A stretch of 64,000 bases of DNA from Pyropia yezoensis. Taxonomy: Eukaryota > Rhodophyta > Bangiophyceae > Bangiales > Bangiaceae. Below, piece after piece: positions 55,110 to 64,000 of the stretch (its first letter is position 1; each line of letters begins with the position of its first letter). The stretch covers positions 6,650,545 through 6,714,544 of the forward strand of contig CM020620.1 in the NCBI GenBank assembly GCA_009829735.1, given 5' to 3'. The notes below the pieces were generated by a model, which saw only the letters and a program-made list of their open reading frames with translations, did no database searches and was not told where the DNA came from. The position numbers and the translations under genes were made by a program.

Positions 55110-55925
55110 CCACGGCCGTCCCCAGCCCCCGCAGCCCCACACCCTTTTTCGCCGCTGGCCGCCGCCTCCGCCACCGTGGTCACCACCGCCACCGCCGCCG
55201 CCGCCCACAGCCTCCACAACCGTCGCCGTCAGCCACAGCCGCTGTGACCGCCACCGCCACCGCCTCCCCCACCATGACCGCCACCGCTTCCACCTCTGTA
55301 GCCGCCGCCGCCTGCGCCACCGTGGCCGCCACGGCCGCCGCCTCCCCGACCGTGGCCGCGACCGCCTCCGCCGACGTGGCCGCCACCGTCTCGCGCACCA
55401 CAGCCGCGACCGCAACCGCGTCGCCCACCGTGACCGCCACCGCCTCCGCCACTGTGGCCGCCGCCGCCCCCGCCACCGTGGCCGCCACACCCTCGCCCAC
55501 CGTAGCCGCGACCGCGATGGCCTCCCCCAATGTGGTCGCCACCGCCATCGCCTCCCTCACTGCGGCCGGGACCGCCTTGGCCACCGTGGTCGCCACTGCC
55601 TTGTCCACCGAAGCCGCGATGGCCAACGCCTCGGCGACCGTGACCGCCACCACCTCCGCCACATGGCCGCCGCCGCCTTCGCGACCATGGCCGCCACCGT
55701 CACCGCCTCCCCCACCGTGACCGCCAGCACCACGGCCCCCCTTACCGTAGCCGCGACCGCCTCCGCCGCCTTGGCCGCCACCGCCTCACCCACCGTGGCC
55801 ACGACCGCCTCCGCTACCACGGCCGCCACCGCCTCGCCCACCGTGGTCGCGACCGCCCCCGCCTCGCCCACCGTGGCCGCCACCGCGTCGGCCACAATGT
55901 CCGCCACCACCTCCACCACAGGCAT
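55110..55925. repeat. GCC/ACC-rich minisatellite
   Basis: Degenerate repeats of words such as GCCACCGTGGCCGCCACCGC over some 800 bp, with a periodicity of about 18 and 36 bp. All frames stay open because the unit lacks stop codons, giving Ala/Thr/Val-rich (TVAATASP) or His/Arg-rich products. I treat them as non-coding. Confidence 0.7.
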
Positions 55926-57060
55926 AATGCCGGCAGGGTGGGGGGAGGTCGTGGTGGTGCGAGGGGGGCGGGGGGGGGGGGGGGTTGTGCGCGGGTGCAC
56001 CACATGCCCATACCCGCCGCCGAGGCCGCCGCCCATGCCGACGGCGCCCCCCATGGCTTGGCTGCCCAGACCGCCGCACTCGCCGCCGCCCGAGCTGCCG
56101 CCAATGCCGCCGCGCACGCCGCTGCCGCCGCCGCCGGCGCTCATATCGGCGCCCCACCCCCCCATCTCGCCCGCCCCCCCACCGCCGCCCCTGGCAAGGC
56201 CGCCAACGCCGCCACCGCCGCCACCTCCGCCGCCGCCGCCGCCACCGCCGCCGGCGCACCCATCCCGCCGGGTGCCTACACCCCCTCCCGTTATTCCCCC
56301 AGCGGCTAAAGCGGCAGCGGCAGCGGCAGCAGCAGCGGCAGAGGCGGCGGCGCCGTCGTCGCGCCCATCACAACCCCACGGCTCTCCCGCCGCGCTGCAA
56401 CCCCCCCCGCTATGAACGGGGCAAGACAGAGACCCAGCCTCCGCCACCGGCGCCACCGCCACCGCCACCGGCGCCACCGCCACCGCCGCCGCCACTAGCC
56501 GCTTGCCACGCATCCGGATGCAGGTCCCAGCGGCCCCCCTGTTCCGGGGGCTGCAGCCAGACGCCCCCCCCCCCTCCCCCCCGCAACCCCCACGCCTGAC
56601 CGCTCATGTCCTCCCCCCGCACCCCCCCCTCACCCTGACACCCCTCCCCTGTGAAGTCGCTGCTGGACGCGCTCGCCGCCACGGTGCCTGGCGACTGTAG
56701 CGGCCGCCGGCCCCCCCCCACCCCCCCACCCCCCCCCACCCCCCCCAACCCCCCCCAACCCCCCCCCCGGCGTTGCTAGCTACGGCGGTGGCGCAGGCAT
56801 TTGCCGCCACCACTCCCATGCCAAACGTCCCTGCCGCTGCACGCGGCCGCCGCTCTGGTGACTGGCGACGGTGGCGGCCGCGGTGGCTGGCGACGGGGGC
56901 GGCCGCGGACCCCCCCCACAGATCTGGGTGGCGGGGGGGAGGCGGGAGGCAGAGGGCAGCCACTGTCCATCGCCCTCGCAGCGACCATAGCCACAGAAGC
57001 TGGAACAGGGGGCGCGCACGTGGTGGCGGATAGACGCGATTGGCCTCGAAAATTATGTAA
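55926..57060. repeat. Compound C-rich and CCG-rich low-complexity tract
   Basis: CCGCCG-rich runs at about 56090-56260 and 56440-56500, and a striking run of C7-C10 blocks separated by A or AA at about 56710-56770. No conserved protein was found. The C-run block is a candidate i-motif/G-quadruplex sequence. Confidence 0.6.
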
Positions 57061-58486
57061 GAAGATTTTGTAAGTTTCTTCGAAGAACTCTTCTCCACTT
57101 ATGTAGTCTATAAGACCCGGAGAGGTGTCATCTGTGAGTGCACACGAGTCCTGATGTACGAGCAAGACAGAGAGGTGCTTCCAAAGTTCTTTATCGCATC
57201 CACCAACCAGAGCGCGCACGTGTCTCCCCTCTTCGGACGTGTACATACTTCACAGACAGACAGCGTTATCGCCTGAGACTTGGCATGCGGGGACAATACG
57301 TGAGAGTATCTGACAGGACACAGGACACTCCTGAGGCCTACGTCACCGTTCTTAATTTCTCGCGTGCGCACCACGGAATGTTCAGGGAATACAACAGTAC
57401 CGTCTCAGAAAGCGGGAGATCGCCCTTTCAGATGGAGCGACCAGACCGCGAGCGCGATCAGACAACAGTGTGAGATGCGCCGTCTCTGCGCCCCCAAATG
57501 TGTCTTTGTAGCTCACGAGGCAGCCGCACAAGCAGTGAGGAGTGACGGAGGGCGGCAGGGGGCGGTCAGGGGAGAGCGTGCGGCGGGAGCGCACGTACGT
57601 AAGAAACGTGGGGGTTGGGACGAGTTGGGGAGGGAGTGGGGGAGGTAGGCCAGCGCGCGGGTGGAGGGGAGGGCGAATGAGGTGAGCAACTGCATTTCGG
57701 CCTTCATCAGCGCGCGCCGTAAGCATCTTCTTCCCGTCGCTTTTTTCGGCATTTTCTTCGCTCCGGGTGTTGCGTAGATGTGACTTGGTCAAGCACGTGC
57801 AGCACGGCGGTCGAATGCGGCACATCGAGGAAGAAGGAAGGAGTGGCGCTTGTGGGGACCGTGATTGAGCAGGTTTGAGCGAGCGATTTCATGCCTGTGT
57901 GGGTGGGAAGGGCTGACGGCACAGAGAGACGAGACGATGGATAGAAATCACAAATCTTTGTCAGGTCGGCGCCTGGGCCGTTGGTGTGCGTTTGCGGCAC
58001 CAAGTCGATTATGCTCTTGACTTGGTCGCAGAATCGTCCGGACTGGGTAGTATGGGAGCTCTGAGGGGGGTTCGATGGATCTCAGCGCGCGTCGAGTGAG
58101 ATCTTCAGGCAGGATCCGCTGTTCTGATGGCAACAGGACAGAATCAGAGCCGAGGGGGAGGCCCTTTGTCGTGAATCAGCTCGGTGGTGAGCGTGGGCGT
58201 GGGGAACTGCGTGGCCGTGACGGGATGCCTCCAGATGGCCCTTGCCTATTGAGCTTTGGAAGAGGTGTGGGGACGTCGCTCAAGCGCAAACCTCCCCGAC
58301 GACGAGATCTGGCATCGCCAGAACAATTTATCGGACGGGTTGGGAGTGTCATTTCTACGATTGCGCCGCTCAATGCTCGTTGTGGGGGAGTCCGTTTTTA
58401 CAGAGCCTGAGGCCGCAGGCTGTCCACCTCTAGTCATCCGCAGCTCGTTCAGAGGCGTGGCTACGAGGCAGTTTATTAAGTTTGTA
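57061..58486. other. Spacer, no gene recognised
   Basis: Frames on both strands are short or unlike known proteins. G-rich runs lie at about 57550-57670. No repeat ends were identified. Confidence 0.35.
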
Positions 58487-58667
58487 TTGCACTGACATGC
58501 AGGCAAAGACAATGCAGTTCAACGGAAGACGTGCATTGCAGCACAGGAGTCTGTTGAGTAGTAGTTGGCGCACGATTGCGAGCTACAGGGGATTGCAACG
58601 ATTGCAACCAGTTGCAGCGGCAAAAATCGGAGATGCAACGCATCGCGCGTGGTTGCGGTCGCCGACG
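58487..58667 (-). repeat. Dispersed repeat, diverged inverted copy C
   Basis: On the minus strand it begins ATCGTCGGCGACCG(C)AACCAC, as in copies A and B, and has the same TGCA-rich character, but it is much diverged internally. It ends where the Myb/SANT-like reading frame may start. Confidence 0.3.
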
Positions 58668-60284
58668 ATGAGCCACCGTTACGACGACGGCGGCCGGTAC
58701 GCCGCGAGCGGCAAGCAGCCGCTGCGAGACCCCCGCGGCCCCTACGCGGATGAGTGGGGCCGTTGGGGTGGCCCCTCGCCCCCGCGCCCCCCCGGTTGCT
58801 CCTGCCTTTGCCACATGGGCTATGTGTGCCCCTGCCAGACGCCGGCGCGCCCGCTGTGGCCTTCTTCAGGGGCGGGACCCGCCGATCCCCGCCGCTTACC
58901 ACCGCCTCATCGTCGAAGCCCTCCTCCCTACCCCGCATTTTCGTGGGCGCCGGCGCGCCGCCCTCTCTGGGAGCTGGACCGCGGTCGGGGAGGCTTCGAT
59001 CTCCCCCCCTCGCCCCCCCCGCAGCGCTACTACGAGGACGCTGACGACGAGACGGTTGGCCGCTCCCGCCCCCCCCTCCCAACGACGATTACCTGCCGCC
59101 GCCGCAGCGGCAGCGCACACGCGACGGCTGGTCGCCGACCTAGCGACCTGCAGGGGGGCCAAGAAGCTTGGGCCCGCCCGCCGGCCGTCGCCCTTCCCGT
59201 CCGCCGCCGCCGCAGCGGTTTGGTGGCGGCCACGACGACGGACGCGGCTACTACCCGCGCTAAAACCCGCATCAGGGGGCGGCCCCACCGCCGCCGCCCC
59301 CGCTGCCGCCCGCGCCGCCGCTCCCTCCGCGTGGCCCGCCGCCGCCGCCCAACTCCCGCAGGGGCGACGCTGACGACAGCCCTCGCCGCCCTGAAGGGCG
59401 ACACCCGCGGCCCCCGCCGCGCTACTAGCCCCCGCAACATGGGCACGCAACGGGGGTGGACGAGTGAGGAGCTGGAGGTTCTCTGCAAGGGGTTTTTGGC
59501 TGTGAGCAACGACCCCATCGAGGGGACCGACCAGAGGAGCGCTGAGTTTTGGGCGGCAGTATCAGAGGCGTACGACGAGGCGGTGCTAGGAAATGCGGAC
59601 TGTGTGGCGCGGACGGTGAGCGCGGTGAAGAAGGTGATGGACAAGGCCAAGAAGGGGGTAAGCGCATTTGCATCCTCCTGGCTGGCCTTGCAGCGGATGG
59701 ACCTGACTGGCAACCCGGACGAGGCGGCGATGATTTTGGGGGCCCTTTCCCACAGCAAGGGCCAGCCCGTCTATGCAGCGATCCAGGCCCACCAGCGTCG
59801 TATTGGCGGGACAGCCACTGCGGCGGACAAGCGCAAACACTACCACCTGGAGAAGTGGGTGCCATGCTGGAGGGTGATGCGGGGGTACGACCAGTGGAGT
59901 GGGGCGGCTGGGGCTTTTGCTTGTGGCCTTTCCGTTGGTGAGAGCAGCGACAGTGACAGCGACGACGACGACGACTCTGCAGATGTCGGGGACAGCGGCA
60001 GTGGATCTGGACGCGGTGCAGGCGCTGCAAGCGCAAGTGCCGGCGGTGTTACTGTAGGTGCTGGTGGTGCTGCGGGAACTGGAGCTGCGGGTGGTGCGGT
60101 GGGTGCTGGACGGGCATCTGGGACTGGAAAGTCCCCGCGCGCCGGCCGCCCATTTGAGCGCCGCCCCATGCGTATCAAGGCGGCCAAGCGGCAAAAAGCT
60201 GAGGAGCTGATCATGTCTAGGGAGATGAAGGCCAGCACGGCCGCTCTTGAGGCGTGCCAACGCTTCCAAGAAGCGGTCCTCTAG
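58668..60284 (+). CDS. Myb/SANT-like (NAM-associated type) DNA-binding protein
   Basis: Conserved core from MGTQRGWTSEELEVLCKGFL (59439) through SNDPIEGTDQRSAEFWAAVS, RTVSAVKKVMDKAKKGVSAF and LTGNPDEAAMILGAL. This pattern of Trp-containing helices and the DPI.G.DQ...FW motif is that of plant-type Myb/SANT-like proteins related to PIF/Harbinger accessory ORFs. Downstream are an Asp/Ser/Gly-rich linker, an NLS-like RRPMRIKAAKRQK and a coiled segment. Upstream, 58668-59438 encodes a Tyr/Gly/Pro/Arg-rich region (SHRYDDGGRYAASGK) that may be a disordered N-terminus, but similar text appears in alternative frames, hinting at small shifts in C-runs. The start could be 58668 or 59439. No transposase or inverted ends were found near it, so it may be a lone or domesticated copy. 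Confidence 0.6.
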   Translation: MSHRYDDGGRYAASGKQPLRDPRGPYADEWGRWGGPSPPRPPGCSCLCHMGYVCPCQTPARPLWPSSGAGPADPRRLPPPHRRSPPPYPAFSWAPARRPLWELDRGRGGFDLPPSPPPQRYYEDADDETVGRSRPPLPTTITCRRRSGSAHATAGRRPSDLQGGQEAWARPPAVALPVRRRRSGLVAATTTDAATTRAKTRIRGRPHRRRPRCRPRRRSLRVARRRRPTPAGATLTTALAALKGDTRGPRRATSPRNMGTQRGWTSEELEVLCKGFLAVSNDPIEGTDQRSAEFWAAVSEAYDEAVLGNADCVARTVSAVKKVMDKAKKGVSAFASSWLALQRMDLTGNPDEAAMILGALSHSKGQPVYAAIQAHQRRIGGTATAADKRKHYHLEKWVPCWRVMRGYDQWSGAAGAFACGLSVGESSDSDSDDDDDSADVGDSGSGSGRGAGAASASAGGVTVGAGGAAGTGAAGGAVGAGRASGTGKSPRAGRPFERRPMRIKAAKRQKAEELIMSREMKASTAALEACQRFQEAVL

Positions 60285-60886
60285 TCTACTATTCAACCTA
60301 CCTGAGATGCGGTTTACTGAGGAGGCGAAGATGTTCCGCCAGGCCAAGGCCCGCGCTGCACTGGCCGCCGCTGGCATCACTATGGACCAGAGCGCTCCTC
60401 CTGCTGTTGCTGCTGCTACCCTTGCAGGACCGGCAGTGTATGAGATCGACGACGACGAGTGGGAGCAGCCACCCCCGCCACCTCCCCAGACCCCGCCCGC
60501 TTGGGAGTCACGCCCACGGTCAGGAGCCCCTGCCGATGAAGCTGCTGTACCTGATGGACCTGATCCGGCCGCATCTGCGGCCACAGAAGCTGTTGAACCC
60601 GTCGCCACAGAGGCCTTCCCACTCTGCAACTGATGGACCTGCTGCGGCCGTGCCACAGCCCCCTGCACCCCCTACACCTGCGGTTGTGCCGATGAAGCGG
60701 ACGCGTGGCACCGAGTCTCAGCGGCGCAAAGCCGCCACGGCCGAGAAGCGCCTCAATCGCGCGCTTATCACCACCGTGCCCCTCTCTGAGGACGAAACCG
60801 ACTGCCCTCCTTTCTCTCGCCCCCCATCACAGTTGCAGGACATGTCCTCCGGGTCATCCGCCAGCAGCGACTCCCACTGCACCTAG
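60285..60886 (+). pseudogene. Probable C-terminal remainder of the Myb/SANT-like gene, out of frame
   Basis: After the TAG at 60282-60284, coding-like sequence continues in the next frame (LPEMRFTEEAKMFRQAKARA, then an acidic Pro-rich stretch), and from about 60690 in a third frame (MKRTRGTESQRRKAATAEKR, then SSGSSASSDSHCT ending at 60886). It resembles the helical tail expected after FQEAVL. Either two frameshifts or unrecognised splicing separates the parts. Confidence 0.4.
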
Positions 60887-61016
60887 CGTGCACTTTCTTG
60901 TGTTCTTTTGCTTTGTTTTGGATCTTTGTGACGACTATGTACCTGCTGTTCCTGGTGGACCTGTGATATGAGTGGCAGCCATGGGACCTGTTGTAGCTTG
61001 AGTAGTGGCAGCGCAT

Positions 61017-61658
61017 GAGAAAAGGTTTTTTCTTTGTCCCATTCGGCAGGGGCTTTTCTTTTTTCCTATCTACCTTGTCCCTTTGTCTTGTCAGCCCTAT
61101 AAGCCGTCCTCACCTCAAAGGAGTCGCTTGTGCCCACATGCGGGTCCGACTGAGGGGGGGACGGTGTCCACCACAACGTACGTGGAAGGGAGTAGGGGGG
61201 AGTCACTTGGTGTGGGTGGGGGGGGCGAAGTGGCGGCACGTGCCGTGGCCGGCTTGAGCGACCACGTGAGTGTCTGATAGCGTGCCGAGGTGTGAGGCGC
61301 GTGACCGGGAGAGTGGCGGAGTCCTATGAAGGGGCGGAGGGATTATCCTGATGACCATCACGCGCGAAGGGGGCGGCAGTGCCTGCTGTACGACCGGCCG
61401 CTCAGCGATCGCGCTACAAGAAGACTTGGGGACAACCACCGACTGTTCGTCCATCTCTTTCCGCTTTTTTTTGGCACTGGCCGCCCTACACTTACGTATA
61501 TACTGAAGTCGGGCCGCTGTTTCTATCATGGCGCACTGTTTTAAGGACGCTGGCGCTCTCTTGTACTTTTGCACTATACTGCCCAAGCTCTGCGGTACGG
61601 CGAAGTGTTCCAAGGAAAAAAAAAACCCTGCCCAACGGGAAAAAAAAAACCTTTGCTC
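61017..61658. mobile_element. 642-bp non-autonomous element with long inverted ends
   Basis: The left end 61017-61074 and the right end 61600-61658 are imperfect reverse complements over nearly 60 bp. Shared blocks are GAG(A/C)AAAGGTTTTTT, GGCAGGG and a T-run ending TTTTTTCC. The interior has no conserved coding sequence. Class unknown; no target duplication could be fixed. Confidence 0.55.
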
Positions 61659-61821
61659 TTGTACCATGTTCAGCTCAGCCATAAAACTCAAAGGTAGTGC
61701 TCCAGAAGCGCTGCGCTCTCCTTGAAGATGTCGGCCGCCAGGTCATTGCGCAAAGCCACGTGCGCGGTCTGGTTCCGCACCTCCCTCCACGCCTGCGCAG
61801 CCCGCAAAAAAGAGTCCACAG

Positions 61822-62135
61822 CGTCGGCGACCGGAACCACTGTATTTCACTGCATGTTTTCTTGTATTTCAATGCCTGTTTGAAATGCAGTAGATACAGG
61901 CAGATGCTTGCAACTCAGGCACCGAAAAAGGGCAGCAAGAATGGTGTGATGCACCATACACCACGTGTATTGCATCCCGTAACACACCTCAATGCAAGCT
62001 AAATTGCAGTGTGAAACACATAGAGTTGAATAGGCCACTACAGTGCGTATCCGGCACAGTCCGGATGACGCCGGATGACGGCCCCTTTTATTCCGGTCCT
62101 TGTGGAATCGCTCATTCATTTTTGTTCACTTTAGT
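61822..62135 (+). repeat. Dispersed repeat, copy B (about 310 bp)
   Basis: Same left edge (GCGTCGGCGACCGGAACCACTG), internal GAGTTGAATAGG and right part (TTCCGGTCC, then a T-rich CATTTTTGTTCACTTT) as copy A. The middle is less conserved. It lies 164 bp right of the 642-bp inverted-end element. Confidence 0.55.
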
Positions 62136-62419
62136 AGTTACTCAGCACCTTCTCAAAGCATTTGGACACGTATTACAGAGGCGGGCCACCTGGAGCTGCC
62201 TGATCAGGTGAATAGACACAGGCACAGACACACACGAGAAACAGACACAGTCACAGCCACTTGCCGCATCGACGTCAATGCCTCGCCGCAGTGTCTGCGC
62301 CACCCCAGACACCCGCCGTCCCTGACACAGTGGGCAGACACACCGTTCAACGGATCCCGCCAGACACTCCGCACGCCTGCTGGTGCTCCCACGCGCGGCC
62401 GCCTGTACTCGCCGTCATC

Positions 62420-63540
62420 CGACGCACACAACTACGCCCGCGGCCTCCCGCCTACATGTCCTCCCGTACCACAGCAGACGCATCCACCCGCCGACGCACC
62501 CACCTAAATCACCATAGCAGCTGCGTCCGGCTCATCCGACCACATGCACCACTCACGGCATACTCTGCGCAAACCTGAAGGGTACACAGAAAGACCAAGG
62601 AGAGGAGGGAGAGGGCGCCGGGGGGTGTGAAATCGCGTGGAGGGGAGCCGGAAAGCCGGGGGCGGAGGGGAAGGGAAGAGAGGACGCCAGCGCGGTAAGG
62701 ATCACATAAAGAAGGAACTGCGAAAGGTACGTAGCGGGCAAAAAACTCGTGAATATCAAAAACATGCAGGTAATTGCAAGCCAACGCAACGTACATGCAG
62801 GCAAATGCAAGCCAATGTAGCGCATGACATGGAACTGTGCATGTATGGCCCCCCCATGTGTATCGTCTTCCTACCGCCACCAGCACGGCAACTGCCACCC
62901 TCCCACACGCCCTCTCGTACCACCGCGCGAGCAGCCCCCCGCGCACACACCCACGTACATCACCAGAGCAGCTCCGTCCAGCCGATCCACCCAAATGCAC
63001 CACCCATGGCATCCCCCGCACATACCTGAGTGGTAGACAAGAAGAGTAAGCGGAAAAGGAAGAGCGTGGGTGTGGGGACGCGGGAGAGGCGATGGAGGGA
63101 AGCGGGGGGGGTGCGGGGGGTGGAAAGGGAAGGGAGGACGCCAGCTCGACAAGAAAAATATCCAGAAGAACCTGCGAAAGGTGCGTAGCGAGTAGAACAC
63201 TGTTCAATATGCAAGATAGTGCAGATAACTGCAAGCCAATGCAACGCAGTTGCAGGGAAATGCAAGCCAATGTAGCGCATGACATGGAACTGTGCATGTA
63301 TGGCCCCCCCATGAGTATCGTCTTCCTACCGCCACCAGCACGGCAACTGCCACCCTCCCACACGCCCTCTCGTACCACCGCGCGAGCAGCCCCCCGCGCA
63401 CACACCCACGTACATCACCAGAGCAGCTCCGTCCAGCCGATCCACCCAAATGCACCACCCATGGCATCCCCCGCACATACCTGAGTGGTGGACAAGAAGA
63501 GTAAGCGGAAAAGGAAGAGCGTTGGTGCGGGGAAGCGGGA
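62420..63540 (+). repeat. 455-bp tandem repeat, about 2.5 copies
   Basis: Two nearly identical units are offset by exactly 455 bp (for example CATGTATGGCCCCCCCATG at about 62840 and 63295), preceded by a diverged partial unit from about 62420. Units include TGCAAGCCAATG words and a GGGGA-rich stretch. Open frames repeated within them are by-products of the tandem structure. Confidence 0.75.
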
Positions 63541-64000
63541 GAGGAGATGGAGGGACGCGGGGGGGGCGCGAGGGGTGGAGAGGGGGGGGGGTGGGGGGGG
63601 GGCAGGGGTGCGGGGGAGAGGGGGAGGAGATGGAGAGAAGGGGGGGGCGGGGGGTGGAGACGGACGGGGGTGGGGGGGGAGCAGGAAAGGAATGGGACAC
63701 GACACGGTGGGAGAAGGGGCAGTCCGGGAGAGCGCCTGCAGGGGATGGAGGAGAGTGCGAGCGGGGCGTGGAGGGGGGGGTGAGGTGGAGGCAAGGCGGT
63801 GGGTGGAGGGGGCAATGTGTGGCAAGCCCGGTTCGTGCTCCACACGCATCCAATGGCGTGCGGTCTCCACCGCAGCGACGGTAGCCACCAGTTCATTCAT
63901 TGGGCGCCAAGTGGTGGTGGCGGATTGCGCTGATTGGTCAAGCAAATAATCTTCATAAGGAGCAAGCCCGTGCAAGGATCTGCCCACTCTGTTCAGATTC
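63541..64000. other. G-rich tract and window end
   Basis: G-runs at about 63559-63680 form a degenerate GGGGGAGA-like low-complexity block, perhaps continuing the third part of the tandem unit. The final 200 bp show no gene or repeat edge. Confidence 0.4.

Noticed and set aside
55030-56513. Long Ala/Thr-, His/Arg- and Gly-rich frames (up to 461 codons)
   Set aside because: All frames of the CCACCG-type minisatellite are open because the unit lacks stops; no conserved domain.
1-64000. CRISPR array or prokaryotic operon structure
   Set aside because: No short direct repeats with unique spacers; spliced genes and pol III boxes mark this as eukaryotic DNA.

Overview
This window reads as GC-rich nuclear DNA of a eukaryote. 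It is dense in transposable elements, simple repeats and C/G homopolymers, with few host genes. Two spliced genes have GT-AG introns of 151 and 352 nt. Proteins are rich in Ala, Pro and Arg. Low gene density, few introns and this composition would fit a bangiophyte red alga (Porphyra/Pyropia type), but that is inference only; no rRNA or organelle marker is present.

Layout. 0.1-2.6 kb: broken Ty3/gypsy fossil. 3.7-8.3 kb: very long ankyrin-repeat host gene on the minus strand, interrupted by five in-frame TGA codons and one frameshift. 9.1-14.8 kb: a pogo/Tigger DNA transposon (TA target duplication, matching ends) split by a complete PIF/Harbinger element (TCA duplication) carrying a transposase and a convergent, spliced SAP-domain partner gene. 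16.8-20.2 kb: satellite array of two modules in changing ratios. 20.8-25.2 kb: broken Ty1/copia fossil with a half-tRNA primer site and a tRNA-derived insertion. 25.3-30.4 kb: low-complexity spacer. 30.5-32.4 kb: importin-alpha host gene. 32.4-34.3 kb: low-complexity DNA. 34.3-37.0 kb: intact Crinkler/RHS-like P-loop NTPase-nuclease gene. 38.5-41.4 kb: decayed LINE with an RT and a probable C-terminal restriction-like endonuclease. 41.7-48.4 kb: chromodomain-bearing Ty3/gypsy fossil, followed by a 514-codon antisense reading frame of unknown function. 50.9-55.0 kb: a second PIF/Harbinger with a transposase and a convergent Myb/SANT-like partner. 55-57 kb: minisatellite and C-rich tracts. 58.7-60.9 kb: a lone Myb/SANT-like gene. 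61-62.1 kb: a terminal-inverted-repeat element and a dispersed repeat. 62.4-63.5 kb: a 455-bp tandem repeat.

The likely cellular genes are importin alpha, the ankyrin gene (probably a pseudogene) and perhaps the Crinkler-like gene. The rest is a layered record of transposition. The two Harbingers share the target duplication TCA and the head-to-head-inward gene order, but carry different accessory proteins. No operons, CRISPR arrays or intact tRNA or rRNA genes were seen.
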